Assembly (NCBI GenBank): GCA_021847835.1
Contig: JAJZPR010000006.1
Span: forward strand, 49,162-113,161
Direction of reading: 5' to 3'
Source of the DNA: Pseudomonadota bacterium
GTDB taxonomy: Bacteria > Pseudomonadota > Gammaproteobacteria > Burkholderiales > Thiobacillaceae
DNA length: 64,000 bases
Shown: positions 1 to 9,346 of the stretch, one piece after another
How positions within the stretch are numbered: the first letter of the stretch is position 1
Layout of the letters: every line of letters begins with the position of its first letter
Made by a program: the position numbers and the translations under genes
Notes under the pieces: model-generated
Told to the model about the DNA's origin: nothing
Database searches by the model: none
The model's input: only the letters and a program-made list of their open reading frames with translations

Positions 1-2
1 CG

Positions 3-983
3 GGATGGCGCGACATGCTGCAACTGGAAAGGAATCTTGATCCGAAACGGCACGTGCTGACCGTCGACATGACCTGGGACCACGGCGCCAGGCGCATACG
101 CAACAACAACCCCGAACTCTCGACCCGCTACTGGTCAACCCGGGAACTGCTGGAACGGATACGAAGGATACAGGCGGAACTGCACACCGGAACGGCCCCG
201 GCCCGCCTGGGGCTGACCGAGTTTGCGCGCGTGTCGGAAAGCCTCGAACTGCTCGATCATCTTTCACGCCAATGGGCGCCGCTCACCGGGCGCGAGCAGC
301 GCCGCTCGCCGCGCATGGCCGTGAAGAAGATCGTGGAAGTCGTGCATGGCCTGCCCTCGGCCATCGGGCACATCCAGGAAGACCGTGGCACCGGCGCCCC
401 CCTGAAAGGCAGGCTGGGTTTCGACGAACACGCAGACATGGCCTTCTTCGGCTTCGTCACCAACCGCACGCTCAATCGCACTCACCCGGAAGATGCCCCG
501 CGGCGGGAGACATCCGACATCGAGCGCTGGGTGATGGAGGATGAAAGCGAATACGGATTCGGCGCCACCATCGAAACCAGCGACAAGGACTGGCTGCGCA
601 TCGGCACGCTGGTCGGCCTGAGGGCCGACAAGTCCGCGGGCTGGATGCTTGGCGTCATCCGACGCCTCTCAAGGCTCTCCGACGCCGAGAGCTCCGTCGG
701 CATCGAAATCCTGCCGGGGAAGCCGCTGGATATCCTGCTCCATGGCCACGAGGGCGTGGCCTACACGGTCAACGGCAGGGACACCCGCAGCGGGCGTGCC
801 GCCATGCCCGGACTGCTGTTCGACGACCACTATGCGCCGTCAATCGTCATCGATCCGGCCTGCTATCAACGCAAGGGCATTGCCGAATACAGCACCGGAC
901 AGGAAACCAAAACCTTCCAGATGGATGACCTCGTCGATCACGGCGAGGGCTGGATACGGGTCGGCATCACCCGGCTCGATTGA
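3..983 (+). CDS. Uncharacterised protein, 3' part (start lies before the window)
   Basis: The frame is open back to the first bases of the window, so the gene probably begins upstream; the first ATG inside is at 15. The visible ~322 residues have no signal peptide or membrane segment. An arginine-rich stretch (REQRRSPRM, about residue 94) faintly recalls the RxxxR motif of PilZ domains, and the C-terminal half is rich in short beta-like segments, but I cannot assign a domain. It ends 7 bases before the stop of the convergent esterase gene. Function unknown. Confidence 0.75.
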   Translation, partial: GWRDMLQLERNLDPKRHVLTVDMTWDHGARRIRNNNPELSTRYWSTRELLERIRRIQAELHTGTAPARLGLTEFARVSESLELLDHLSRQWAPLTGREQRRSPRMAVKKIVEVVHGLPSAIGHIQEDRGTGAPLKGRLGFDEHADMAFFGFVTNRTLNRTHPEDAPRRETSDIERWVMEDESEYGFGATIETSDKDWLRIGTLVGLRADKSAGWMLGVIRRLSRLSDAESSVGIEILPGKPLDILLHGHEGVAYTVNGRDTRSGRAAMPGLLFDDHYAPSIVIDPACYQRKGIAEYSTGQETKTFQMDDLVDHGEGWIRVGITRLD

Positions 984-990
984 CCGCCCG

Positions 991-1632
991 TCAGGCCTGC
1001 TCCAGCAGGCCTGACAGCCAGCCCGACACGTCGCGCAACTCCTGCTGGCAAATCGTGTGCGGCATGGCATACGCGCGCCAATCGACCGCCACGCCGCTTT
1101 CCGCGAGCGCATCGCGGCCGGCCTTGCCCAGCGCAAACGGAACCACTTCGTCCTGCTCGCCGTGCGCCATCAACACGCGCACGCTGCGCATGTCAGCAGG
1201 GACGGGCAGCAAAAACCGCGGCACATAACCGGACATGGCCGCGACGCCGATCAGGCCCGGCACGCCCTGCGCCGCCGCGGCCAGGCTGACGACCGCGCCC
1301 TGGGAAAACCCCGCCAGCACCAGCGGCAATGCGGATTCCCCGCGCAAGGCCCCTGCCAGTTCCCGCACCTGGCGGGCGGATGCGAGGATCCCCTCGCGGT
1401 CCTCGCGCCAGCGCAGGTCCGCCGCGGCAATGTCATACCAGGCACGCATGGCCATGCCGCCGTTGAGCGTCACCGGCCGCGCCGGCGCATGCGGAAACAC
1501 GTGGCGGACATTGCCCGCCCCGAGCATTTGCGCCGCCGGTTCGAGGTCATAGCCGTCGGCGCCGAGGCCGTGCAGCCAGATCATCAGCGCGGCAGGCTTG
1601 CCGGCGGCATTCAGTTCGAAATATTCCAGCAC
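991..1632 (-). CDS. Alpha/beta-hydrolase, carboxylesterase/phospholipase family
   Basis: A 213-residue cytosolic serine hydrolase of the carboxylesterase/phospholipase (YpfH/Abhydrolase_2) family, which cleaves short carboxylic esters. The catalytic triad is visible: Ser in GFSQG (about residue 110), Asp in GEQDEVVPF (~158) and His in AMPHT (~190). An HGLGADG oxyanion motif lies near residue 21. I chose the GTG at 1632 because GGAG stands five bases upstream and the homologous part begins there; the frame stays open much further upstream only by chance. It is divergent from birA. Exact substrate unknown. Confidence 0.85.
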   Translation of the reverse strand: MLEYFELNAAGKPAALMIWLHGLGADGYDLEPAAQMLGAGNVRHVFPHAPARPVTLNGGMAMRAWYDIAAADLRWREDREGILASARQVRELAGALRGESALPLVLAGFSQGAVVSLAAAAQGVPGLIGVAAMSGYVPRFLLPVPADMRSVRVLMAHGEQDEVVPFALGKAGRDALAESGVAVDWRAYAMPHTICQQELRDVSGWLSGLLEQA

Positions 1633-1737
1633 GGAAACTCCACTCGCCAAGGCAAGCGAGTTTAACCCGGATTCCTCATGCGGCACGCGGGCACCAGCGC
1701 CCCCGAAAACGGCGGCAGCGCATGCTAGTATCTCGCC

Positions 1738-2736
1738 ATGCCGAGGCACATACTCCCCCCCCTTCTGATCCCTCTGCTGAAGCGCATGTCGGACGGGCGC
1801 TTCCACTCGGGCCAGGACATGGCGGCGCATTTCCGGGTATCGCGCGCGACCGTCTTCAACCTGCTGCAGGCCGCCGAACGGAGCGGCGTCAGCATCCACG
1901 CCGTGCGCGGCAAGGGTTACCGGCTGGCGGAAAGCCTTTCCTGGCTGGATGCGGAAGAACTGCAGGCCATGCTGGCCGCATCCGGCCACGGCTATGTGCT
2001 GAAAACGGTTGAGGAAACCCGTTCCACCAACAGCCTGCTCACCCAGGAGGCGCTGGCCGGCGCCCCCCACCGCACCGTGCTGTATGCGGACTACCAGCAT
2101 GCCGGGCGCGGCCGTCGCGGCCGCAGCTGGCAGTCCCCGCTGGGCGGCGGGCTGACGTTTTCCGTGCTGTGGCGCTTCGAGCGCGGCATGGACCAGCTGT
2201 CCGGTCTCAGCATTGCGGTCGGACTGGCGCTGGCGCGCGCGCTGGCGGGGCGCTGCCCTCTCCCCGTCAGGCTCAAATGGCCCAACGACGTGCTGGCCGG
2301 CTACCGCAAGCTGGCAGGCATCCTGGTCGAGGTGCAGGGCGAACTGGCCGGCCCCTCCTTCGCCGTCATCGGCATCGGCGTCAACGAGCATCTGCCGGCG
2401 CGGCACCGCCAGGAAATCGACCAGGCCGTGATCGACCTGGCCGAAATGGGCGTCGCCGTCCGCCGCAGCGAACTCCTGCACGCCATCCTGTGCGAGCTTG
2501 CGCAGATCATGGCGCTATTCGAGCAGGACGGCATCCGCCCCATCCTGGCCGAGTGGCCGCACTGGCATGCGCACGAAGGCCGCGCCGTGTCGCTGCGCAC
2601 GCCCGACGGCCACCGCCATAGCGGCACCGTCAGCGGACTCGACGAAGCCGGCAATCTGCTGCTTTCCCTCCCCGGCGGCGAAATGCGCAAGTTCAGCGCG
2701 GGGGAAGTCAGCCTGCGGCCGGCAAGCGCGAAATGA
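1738..2736 (+). CDS. birA: Biotin--[acetyl-CoA-carboxylase] ligase / biotin operon repressor
   Basis: Activates biotin to biotinyl-AMP and transfers it to the biotin carboxyl carrier protein of acetyl-CoA carboxylase. An N-terminal winged helix-turn-helix (about residues 14-62, FRVSRATVFNLL) suggests it can also bind DNA as a repressor. The catalytic core shows the biotin loop GRGRRGRSW (123-131), KWPNDVL and KLAGILVE, followed by a small C-terminal SH3-like domain. At 332 residues it is full length for the bifunctional class. It overlaps coaX by ATGA, so the two are probably cotranscribed. Confidence 0.95.
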   Translation: MPRHILPPLLIPLLKRMSDGRFHSGQDMAAHFRVSRATVFNLLQAAERSGVSIHAVRGKGYRLAESLSWLDAEELQAMLAASGHGYVLKTVEETRSTNSLLTQEALAGAPHRTVLYADYQHAGRGRRGRSWQSPLGGGLTFSVLWRFERGMDQLSGLSIAVGLALARALAGRCPLPVRLKWPNDVLAGYRKLAGILVEVQGELAGPSFAVIGIGVNEHLPARHRQEIDQAVIDLAEMGVAVRRSELLHAILCELAQIMALFEQDGIRPILAEWPHWHAHEGRAVSLRTPDGHRHSGTVSGLDEAGNLLLSLPGGEMRKFSAGEVSLRPASAK

Positions 2737-3473
2737 GCGGCGCCACCCTGCTGCTCGATGTCGGCAACAGCCGCATCAAATGGGCGCTGGTGCAGGCCGC
2801 GGAATGGCTTGCCGAGGGCGCTGCCGCGCACGACCAGACGGGCAGGCTGTTGCAGGAGTGGGACCGTTTCCCGCTGCCGGCGAAGGTGATTGCCGCCAAT
2901 GTGGCGGGCGGGCAGCAGGCGTGCCCCATATCGTCATACTGGCAGGCGCGCAATGTGCCCCTCGTCTGGGTGCGGGCAAGCCGCGCAAGCGCGGGCGTGC
3001 GCAATCTTTACCAGCGCCCGGAGCAACTGGGCAGCGACCGCTGGGCGGCCCTGATCGGGGCGTGGACCCGCACGCACGGCGCCTGTCTGGTGGTTTCCGC
3101 CGGCACCGCCGTCACCATCGACGCGCTCAACGGGGCGGGCGAGTTCATCGGCGGCATGATCCTGCCGGGCCGGCGCCTGATGCAGGCAAGCCTCGCCTCG
3201 GGCACGCACGCGCTCGAGGATTTCGCAGGGCACGTCGTCGATTTCCCGCGCAGCACCGCCGATGCGATCAGCAGCGGCATCGCCTCGGCGCTGGCGTGCA
3301 GCGTGCGCTCGGCCTGGCAACGGCTGGCGGCGGCAAGCGCAGCCCCTCCGCCTTGCATCCTCACCGGCGGCGACGCCGGATGGCTGGCCGGGCAATTGCA
3401 GATCGGCGTTATCATCGCACCCAGACTGGTGCTGGAAGGGCTGCTGATCATCGAGTCAGGGGAACATGCATAA
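2733..3473 (+). CDS. coaX: Type III pantothenate kinase
   Basis: Phosphorylates pantothenate, the first step of coenzyme A synthesis. The protein (246 residues) is an ASKHA-fold kinase: the phosphate-binding motif LLLDVGNSRIKW is at residues 6-17, GSDRWAALIGA near 99-109, and GTAVTIDAL near 123-131. Type III enzymes are not feedback-inhibited by CoA. It sits between birA (ATGA overlap) and the SPOR gene (stop directly followed by ATG), a common betaproteobacterial arrangement that implies one transcript. Confidence 0.95.
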   Translation: MSGATLLLDVGNSRIKWALVQAAEWLAEGAAAHDQTGRLLQEWDRFPLPAKVIAANVAGGQQACPISSYWQARNVPLVWVRASRASAGVRNLYQRPEQLGSDRWAALIGAWTRTHGACLVVSAGTAVTIDALNGAGEFIGGMILPGRRLMQASLASGTHALEDFAGHVVDFPRSTADAISSGIASALACSVRSAWQRLAAASAAPPPCILTGGDAGWLAGQLQIGVIIAPRLVLEGLLIIESGEHA

Positions 3474-4133
3474 ATGAAGTGGACTGCGGCTGCATTACTG
3501 CTGCTCAACCTGCTGGTCGGCGCCTATTTCTTCTGGTCACACAGCCAGGCCGACGCCCAGGCCGGCGCCTACTCGCCGATCAATGCCGAGAAAATCGTGC
3601 TGCTGTCCGCGCGCCTCGTGAACAGCCATGCCCCGGCGCCGCCGCGTGCGCAAGCGCCGGCGGCAAGCGAGCCCATTTGCGTGGAATGGCGCGGCCTTGG
3701 CGAGGACGATCTGGCACGCGCGCGCCAGGCAATCAAGACGCTGGCGGCGCAGCACGTGTTGTCCGCGGAAGAACTGCCGGTAGACAAAATGTACTGGCTG
3801 ATTTTTCCGCCGCTGCCCAGCGAAGCGGCCAGCCAGGTGAAGCTCAAGGAAATGGCCGCGCTCAAGGTGCAGGACGCCTTCATCATCAAGGACGGCAGCT
3901 GGAAAAACGGCATCTCCTTCGGGCTTTATTCGACCGAGGATTCCGCCCGCCGCTACATGCGGGAACTGGAGGGGAAAGGCGTTTCCGGACTGCGCCTGGA
4001 GACCAAGCCCAAGCGGGGAACGGCCTATTACTACCTGGTCAGAAGCGAGGATGCCAACACCCTGCGCGACCTCGACGAGATTCGCGCGACCCTGCCTGCA
4101 ACCACGCTGACGCGGGTGGCATGCAAGAAATAA
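3474..4133 (+). CDS. SPOR-domain membrane-anchored protein
   Basis: A 219-residue protein with one N-terminal membrane anchor (about residues 4-22, AAALLLLNLLVGAYFFW), an Ala/Pro-rich linker, and a C-terminal region (about 100-185) that looks like a SPOR peptidoglycan-binding domain: QDAFIIKDGSWKNGISFGLY, then FSTEDSARRY-type spacing. SPOR domains bind denuded septal glycan, so a role in envelope or division is inferred. It starts at the base after the coaX stop. A repeat element begins about a dozen bases after its own stop. Confidence 0.75.
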   Translation: MKWTAAALLLLNLLVGAYFFWSHSQADAQAGAYSPINAEKIVLLSARLVNSHAPAPPRAQAPAASEPICVEWRGLGEDDLARARQAIKTLAAQHVLSAEELPVDKMYWLIFPPLPSEAASQVKLKEMAALKVQDAFIIKDGSWKNGISFGLYSTEDSARRYMRELEGKGVSGLRLETKPKRGTAYYYLVRSEDANTLRDLDEIRATLPATTLTRVACKK

Positions 4134-4145
4134 AGCTTAAAAATG

Positions 4146-4355
4146 AACCACGGGGGACACGGGGAAGAACAAATCAAAAGGCAAAAATCAAAAAGCAAAA
4201 TTCAAAAATGAAAACCGAAGGCAGCCAGGATGTTTTGCCTTTTGCCTTTTGCCTTTTGCCTTTTGCCTTTTGCCTTTTGCCTTTTGCCTTTTGCCTTTTG
4301 CCTTTTGCCTTTTGCCTTTTGCCTTTTGCCTTTGAGCCCCGAGCTCCCCGTGGTT
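4146..4355. repeat. Nested hairpin repeat element with 14 tandem TTTTGCC heptamers
   Basis: The outer ends are a perfect 10-base inverted pair (AACCACGGGG at 4146-4155 and CCCCGTGGTT at 4346-4355). The left outer arm has a 9-base period, CACGGGG-GA-CACGGGG. Inside, the left arm (about 4173-4202) carries inverted heptamers (CAAAAGGCAAAA), and after a spacer comes an uninterrupted run of 14 TTTTGCC units from 4233 to 4330. No coding function is credible. It lies between the SPOR gene stop and the convergent ubiA stop. Confidence 0.9.
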
Positions 4356-4370
4356 AAAATCTTCCAGCAA

Positions 4371-5222
4371 TCACGCGCGTATCAGCCCATCCAGTGCCAA
4401 CCCGGCGAACACGGCGAAGCCGAACCAGGTGTTGTGCAGGAAGGCCTTGAAGCAGGCGGCGCGCTCGCGCTCCCGGATCAGCCACAGGTGATAGAGCGCA
4501 ATTCCCGCCGCCGCCACTAGGCCGCCATGAAACGCCAGCCCCGATCCGGCCTGCCAGCCTGCGTATCCCAGCAGGCCCAGCGTTGCGGCGTAGCACAGGC
4601 CGACGGCGGCAAGGTCGAATCTGCCGAAGGTGATCGCCGAGGTGCGGATGCCGATCTTGAGATCGTCGGGCCGGTCCACCATGGCATATTCGGTATCGTA
4701 GGCCACCGACCAGAACAAGTTTGCCAGCAGCAGCAGCCAGGCCTCCGCCGGCACTTCGCCGCGCACGGCGGCGTAGGCCATGGGGATGCCGAAGCCGAAG
4801 GCGATGCCGAGATAGGCCTGGGGAATGGCAAAGAAACGCTTGGTGAAGGGATAGCTCGCGGCCAGGAACAAGGCCGGCACCGACAGCAGGATGACCAGCC
4901 GGTTGAGCGGCAGGATCAGCAAAAAAGCCAGCAGGGCCAGGCCGCCAGCCAGCAGCAGCGCCTCCTTGCGCGACACCTCGCCGGTCGCCAGGGGGCGCAG
5001 ACGGGTGCGCTCGACATGCGCGTCGAAATCGCGGTCGGCATAGTCGTTGATGGCGCAGCCCGCCGAGCGCATGAGCACCACGCCGGCAGCGAATATCAAA
5101 AGAATGTGCACGGGCGGCGGCCCGCCGGCGGCGAACCACAGGCCCCACAGGGTGGGCCACAGCAGCAGCAGGATGCCGATGGGCTTGTCCAGGCGCAGCA
5201 GGCGCAGGTAAGGATGACTCAA
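4371..5222 (-). CDS. ubiA: 4-hydroxybenzoate polyprenyltransferase
   Basis: Inner-membrane prenyltransferase that attaches the polyprenyl tail to 4-hydroxybenzoate in ubiquinone synthesis. Two aspartate-rich Mg-pyrophosphate motifs are visible: NDYADRDFD (about residues 68-76) and DRPDDLKIG (about 183-191), among eight or so hydrophobic helices. The 283-residue length fits the family. I chose TTG at 5222: GAGAGGGAG lies just upstream, the codon overlaps the ubiC stop as TTGA, and homology begins at [15 protein letters not shown]. Confidence 0.93.
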   Translation of the reverse strand: MSHPYLRLLRLDKPIGILLLLWPTLWGLWFAAGGPPPVHILLIFAAGVVLMRSAGCAINDYADRDFDAHVERTRLRPLATGEVSRKEALLLAGGLALLAFLLILPLNRLVILLSVPALFLAASYPFTKRFFAIPQAYLGIAFGFGIPMAYAAVRGEVPAEAWLLLLANLFWSVAYDTEYAMVDRPDDLKIGIRTSAITFGRFDLAAVGLCYAATLGLLGYAGWQAGSGLAFHGGLVAAAGIALYHLWLIRERERAACFKAFLHNTWFGFAVFAGLALDGLIRA

Positions 5223-5779
5223 CGTGCTCCCTCTCCTCCCAGGATTGCCGGCAGGAAGACTTCCGTCACCATCAAGGGATGCCCCCGCAGGATAAACAGC
5301 GAACGCCTCGCCCACAGGGGAGCTCTGGCCGCAGCGAGGCCCGCGCGAGCCGCCTGGCGGGCCAGCGCATGGCGTGCGCCGATGCGGCGATATTGCAGGC
5401 TGCCGCGCGCTACCAGCGGGTTGCTGAAGAGGGCCTCGCCCAGCGGGCGGCTGCCCAGCCGGGTCACCGCGGCCCAGGGGCCGCGCAGCGAGCCGGCGGC
5501 AACCACGCTGTGCGCGAAGACCACGGCACGACCGTCGCAGTTCAGCACCACTTCGCGAACATAGGCCAATTCGTCCGTGCGCAACTGCAACAGGTCGTTT
5601 TCATCCTGGTTGGGTCGGGCAAAGCCGACGCGGACGGGGCGAACTGAAAAATCCCGGCAATGCCCCCTGAGCCTGCGCGTCAACGAACCCTGATCCGTCA
5701 GCCAGCGGCGAAATTCGCGCGGCAGAAAGAAGGGGGTTGTGAGCCAGCCTTGCGCGGCGGCCTCAAGTCTGAAACGCAA
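5219..5779 (-). CDS. ubiC: Chorismate--pyruvate lyase
   Basis: Converts chorismate to 4-hydroxybenzoate plus pyruvate, supplying the substrate for UbiA next to it. The 186-residue sequence has the UbiC pattern: [12 protein letters not shown] near residue 27, an REVVLNC strand, the conserved Arg in VREV, and [15 protein letters not shown] [11 protein letters not shown] in the C-terminal third. It overlaps ubiA by four bases, so translation is probably coupled. Confidence 0.92.
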   Translation of the reverse strand: MRFRLEAAAQGWLTTPFFLPREFRRWLTDQGSLTRRLRGHCRDFSVRPVRVGFARPNQDENDLLQLRTDELAYVREVVLNCDGRAVVFAHSVVAAGSLRGPWAAVTRLGSRPLGEALFSNPLVARGSLQYRRIGARHALARQAARAGLAAARAPLWARRSLFILRGHPLMVTEVFLPAILGGEGAR

Positions 5780-5863
5780 TGCGGCTTACCCGAAAAAACA
5801 AACCCGCATTATCCCGGAAACGGCCCCCGGGCGCACCCAATGGCGGGGCCGAGCCCCTTGGGA

Positions 5864-6697
5864 TTATTTTTTGCTCTCGGCCAGCAGCTTCTTCACGCCT
5901 TCATAGTCCTGCAGGCTGGCGGCCTCGAAGTTGGGGAAGCCGGTGCGCTTGAAATAGCCGTTCTTCATGCCCGGGTCCTTGTGCGCGGCAAGCAGCGCCT
6001 CCCTGACCTTGGCCTTGGTTTCGGCGGGCAGGTCGCCGCGCACGGCAAAGGTCAGGTGCGGCGCGCCGGACGACTGCAGCACCAGGTTGAGGTTGTGTCC
6101 CTGGGCGCCCCAGGCGTTGTACAGGCCCGAGTTGGCCACGCCGACATCGATCATGCCCAGCTTCAGGGCGCTGATCACGTCATTGGCGTCGTTGAAGACC
6201 ATGACGTTGGAAAAATACCTGCGCGGATCGACTTTCATTTCGCGCAGCTTGGAGAAGGCCAGCATGGTCATCAGCGAATTCTCCTCCGGCATGCCGATGC
6301 GCTTGCCCTTCATGTCTTCCGGAAAGGCGATGGGGCCGTCGGCCAGGCTCATGAAGGCCGCCGAGAGCAGGCCGGGCACCTTGACCACCGGCTCGTAGCC
6401 GGCCAGGGCATTGGCTTCCATGACCATGGAAGGCGGGCCGTACATGAAGTGATAGCGTTTTTGCTTGGCCCGCTCCATGTAGCGCTGATAGCTTTGCACC
6501 GGCTCCACGATCACCGGCTGGCCGAGCTTGGCGCTCAGGTATTTCGACATGTCGCGAAACTCCAGCGAGATCATGCGCGGACTCTTGCCGTAATCCTGCA
6601 CGCCCAGCACCAGCTCGCCCGCTGCCATGGAGGCAGGCACAAACAAACCGAACGCAAAAAGGACAACCGCCCTGACGATGTGAGGGATTTTGTGCAT
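5864..6697 (-). CDS. PhnD-like periplasmic substrate-binding protein
   Basis: A 277-residue secreted protein of the phosphate/phosphonate-type (PhnD/SsuA/transferrin-like) solute-binding family. Start ATG at 6697 follows GGAG by seven bases and opens a signal peptide (MHKIPHIVRAVVLFAFG... cleaved after SMAAG). The mature part has FMYGPPSMVM and GKRIGMPEENS, usual in this family. No ABC permease or ATPase lies beside it, so it may be an orphan receptor or a sensory partner. The ligand is unknown; phosphonate is not proven. Confidence 0.8.
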   Translation of the reverse strand: MHKIPHIVRAVVLFAFGLFVPASMAAGELVLGVQDYGKSPRMISLEFRDMSKYLSAKLGQPVIVEPVQSYQRYMERAKQKRYHFMYGPPSMVMEANALAGYEPVVKVPGLLSAAFMSLADGPIAFPEDMKGKRIGMPEENSLMTMLAFSKLREMKVDPRRYFSNVMVFNDANDVISALKLGMIDVGVANSGLYNAWGAQGHNLNLVLQSSGAPHLTFAVRGDLPAETKAKVREALLAAHKDPGMKNGYFKRTGFPNFEAASLQDYEGVKKLLAESKK

Positions 6698-6803
6698 GAC
6701 TGTCTCCACTTCAATGCTCCAATGGTCAACACCCATATGCTTGGGCTATTAGGAGCTGATACGGCCATGCCGCCCACCCGCTGAAGGGTATGGCACGAAA
6801 AAA

Positions 6804-8831
6804 CTAGCCGGCGGCCAGCTTCGCCCGCGTTCCCAGCCAGCGCCCGAGATGCCCCGCGACGGCCTCGGGGTGCCGCCCGATCAGTTCCGGCCCGAGGCGG
6901 GCCGCGCGCTCCAGCAAGTCACGGTCGCGCTCCGGATTGGCAAACCTCAGCATGGGCGCGCCGCTCTGGCGGGCGCCCAGCAGTTCGCCCGGGCCACGCA
7001 GCAGCAGATCCTGGCGGGCGATCTCGAAGCCGTCGTTCGACTCGTAAATAACCCTGAGCCGACTGCGCGCCTCTTCCGACAGCGGATTCTGGTACAGCAG
7101 GATGCACACCGATTCACGCGCGCCACGCCCTACCCTGCCGCGCAACTGGTGCAGTTGCGAGAGCCCGAAGCGCTCGGCATGCTCGATGATCATGAGCGAG
7201 GCATTGGGCACGTCGACGCCAACCTCGATGACGGTAGTGGAAACCAGCAGCTGGATCCGGCCGGCCTGGAAGGCGGCCATGACCGCCTGCTTCTCTGCCG
7301 GCTTCATGCGGCCGTGCACCAGGCCGACGTTGAGTTCCGGCAGTTGCGCCTGCAGCATGGCGTGGGTATCCAGCGCCGTTTGCAGATCGACCTTCTCCGA
7401 CTCCTCGATGAGCGGGCATACCCAGTAGGCCTGTCCGCCTTCGATGCAAACAGCACGCACGCGCTGCAGGATTTCGTCGCGCCGCACATCGGCGACCAGC
7501 TTGGTGACGACCGGGCTGCGCCCGGGCGGCAGTTCGTCGATGGTCGACACGTCCAGATCGGCGAAATAGCTCATGGCCAGGGTGCGCGGAATCGGCGTGG
7601 CCGACAGCATCAGCTGGTGCGGCTCGGCGCCCTTTTCGCTGAGGGCGAGCCGCTGCTTCACGCCGAAGCGGTGCTGCTCGTCGACGATGGCAAGGCCGAG
7701 GCGGTGGAACTCAACACCTTTCTGGAACAGCGCATGGGTGCCGACGGCCACCAGCGCCTCGCCGCTCCTGATGCGGGCGAGCGCCTGTTTTTTTTGCGCA
7801 GGGGTCAGCGCCGAGGCCAGCCAGGCGAGTTCGATGCCGAGCGGCTCGAACCAGGCCTTGAGCTTCTGAAAATGCTGCTCCGCCAGGATTTCGGTAGGCG
7901 CCATGACGGCGGCCTGCATGCCGCCCTCGATGGCCTGCAGGCAGGCCAGGGCCGCGATCACGGTCTTGCCGCTGCCGACATCGCCTTGCAGCAGACGGCG
8001 CGTGGGGCGGGTGTCGCCCAGGTCACGGCTGATTTCCTGCCAAGCCCGTTCCTGCGCCGCGGTCAGCCTGAACGGCAGGGCGGCAAGCAGGGCTTGCATG
8101 AGTCTGCCGGACGGCTTGAGCGGCGTTGCGTGTTTCTGCGCGCGCGCCTCGCGCGCCAGCCGCAGCGAAAATTGCTGGGCCAGCAGTTCATCGAACGCCA
8201 GCCGCCTGAAGGCGGGGTGATCGCGCGCTTCGAGCTCTGCCAAAGGCATGTCCGGAGCGGGGTGGTGCAGCATGCGAACCGCTTCCGCAAAGCCCGGCAG
8301 ACCCATGCCGGCATAGGTTTCCTGCGGCAGGGTCTCCGCCAGATCAAGCCTGGCCAGCGCCTTGTCGATCAGCTTGCGCAGGCTGGCCTGCGCAAGGCCC
8401 GCGGTGGTGGGGTAAACCGGCGTCAGGCTGTCCGGCAGGGGCGTGTCGGACTGAACCGGCTGGCAGCGCGGGTGCACCATTTCCAGGCCGAAAAACCCTC
8501 CGCGCGCTTCCCCGGCAATGCGGAACAGCCGCCCGGGCTTGAGCGACTGCACCTGGCTGGGATAGAAATTCAGGAAGCGGATGATCAGTTCGCCGCTGTC
8601 GTCGGCGACTGTGGCCACCAGCTGGCGGCGCGGCCGGTAGAGCACTTCCGCCTCTGCCACCCTGGCCTGGACGACTGCCTGCCGTCCGGGAATCAGATCG
8701 CGAATCGCGGTGATGCGGGTTTCGTCTTCCCAGCGCAGCGGCAGGTGCAGCGCCAGATCTGCATCGCTGCAAAGCCCCAGTTTTTCCAGTCTGGCTTTGA
8801 CCGCAGGCGCAACGGGAAACGAGAAGCTCAC
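6804..8831 (-). CDS. recG: ATP-dependent DNA helicase RecG
   Basis: Superfamily 2 helicase that reverses stalled forks and migrates branched DNA. 675 residues with an N-terminal OB-type wedge domain, then helicase motifs: GDVGSGKT (Walker A, about 284), DEQH box (DEQHRFG, about 386), SATPIPRTL (motif III), and motif VI near QLRGRVGRG. It overlaps ridA upstream by ATGA. A possible short hairpin plus T run overlaps its stop (about 6798-6822). In the family context gmk-rpoZ-spoT-recG this is the usual final gene. Confidence 0.96.
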   Translation of the reverse strand: MSFSFPVAPAVKARLEKLGLCSDADLALHLPLRWEDETRITAIRDLIPGRQAVVQARVAEAEVLYRPRRQLVATVADDSGELIIRFLNFYPSQVQSLKPGRLFRIAGEARGGFFGLEMVHPRCQPVQSDTPLPDSLTPVYPTTAGLAQASLRKLIDKALARLDLAETLPQETYAGMGLPGFAEAVRMLHHPAPDMPLAELEARDHPAFRRLAFDELLAQQFSLRLAREARAQKHATPLKPSGRLMQALLAALPFRLTAAQERAWQEISRDLGDTRPTRRLLQGDVGSGKTVIAALACLQAIEGGMQAAVMAPTEILAEQHFQKLKAWFEPLGIELAWLASALTPAQKKQALARIRSGEALVAVGTHALFQKGVEFHRLGLAIVDEQHRFGVKQRLALSEKGAEPHQLMLSATPIPRTLAMSYFADLDVSTIDELPPGRSPVVTKLVADVRRDEILQRVRAVCIEGGQAYWVCPLIEESEKVDLQTALDTHAMLQAQLPELNVGLVHGRMKPAEKQAVMAAFQAGRIQLLVSTTVIEVGVDVPNASLMIIEHAERFGLSQLHQLRGRVGRGARESVCILLYQNPLSEEARSRLRVIYESNDGFEIARQDLLLRGPGELLGARQSGAPMLRFANPERDRDLLERAARLGPELIGRHPEAVAGHLGRWLGTRAKLAAG

Positions 8832-9205
8832 CGGACAGCCATGACTCCGTCGGCCTCGACCAGCGCGCCGCGCGGCAGGCTGGCCACGCCCACCGCGGCG
8901 CGCGCCGGGTAAGGCTGCTGGAAATACTGGCCCATGATTTCGTTGACCTTGGCGAAGTTGCCGAGATCGGTGAGAAAAACGTTGAGCTTGACGATGTCAG
9001 CAAGCGACCCGCCCGCCGCTTCGCATACCGCCGACAGATTCTTGAACACCTGATGGATCTGCGCCTCGATGCCGTCGACCAGCTGCATCGACGCGGGATC
9101 GAGCCCGATCTGTCCGGAAAGATAGACCGTGCCGTCGACCTTCACGGCCTGGGAATAGGTGCCGATGGCGGCGGGTGCGGCGGCGGTGGAGATGATGGTT
9201 TTCAT
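8828..9205 (-). CDS. RidA-family reactive intermediate deaminase
   Basis: A 125-residue member of the RidA/YjgF/UK114 family, which hydrolyses reactive enamine/imine intermediates released by PLP enzymes. Visible signatures are [18 protein letters not shown] near residue 18, the C-terminal catalytic Arg in [17 protein letters not shown] (~105) and the following Glu. It sits between spoT and recG in the place where E. coli has trmH, overlapping recG by four bases. A heptamer repeat element separates it from spoT, and no good ribosome binding site precedes it. Confidence 0.92.
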   Translation of the reverse strand: MKTIISTAAAPAAIGTYSQAVKVDGTVYLSGQIGLDPASMQLVDGIEAQIHQVFKNLSAVCEAAGGSLADIVKLNVFLTDLGNFAKVNEIMGQYFQQPYPARAAVGVASLPRGALVEADGVMAVR

Positions 9206-9211
9206 GATAGG

Positions 9212-9346
9212 AGGCAGGGGTCAGGATTCAGGGGGCAGAGGTTGTGCGGCCTTCGGCCGTTCATTTTATTAGAGAAAAGCGCGAAGCACATTCCCTGACC
9301 CCTGACCCCTGACCCCTGACCCCTGACCCCTGATCCCTGATCCCTG
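9212..9346. repeat. Hairpin repeat element with TGACCCC/TGATCCC heptamers
   Basis: Right arm: five TGACCCC and two TGATCCC units in perfect 7-base register, 9296-9344, ending three bases before the reverse-strand spoT stop. Left arm (about 9212-9240) holds the inverse sequence CAGGGGTCAGGATTCAGG. The spacer contains a small hairpin CGGCC-TTC-GGCCG near 9247-9259. The region lies between spoT and ridA. Confidence 0.88.

Noticed and set aside
991..2481. Leftward 496-codon frame covering the esterase and the opposite strand of birA
   Set aside because: Homology and a ribosome binding site begin at GTG 1632; the upstream part is antisense to birA.
4188..4370. Small frames translating the TTTTGCC array (FCLLPFA or KGKRQKA repeats)
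   Set aside because: Any period-7 repeat lacking stops gives a 7-residue periodic peptide in all frames; no start signal or homology.
5780..5863. A strong terminator for the PhnD-like gene
   Set aside because: Several GC-rich inverted bits (GGGGC...GCCCC) are present but none is followed directly by a T run; too ambiguous to call.
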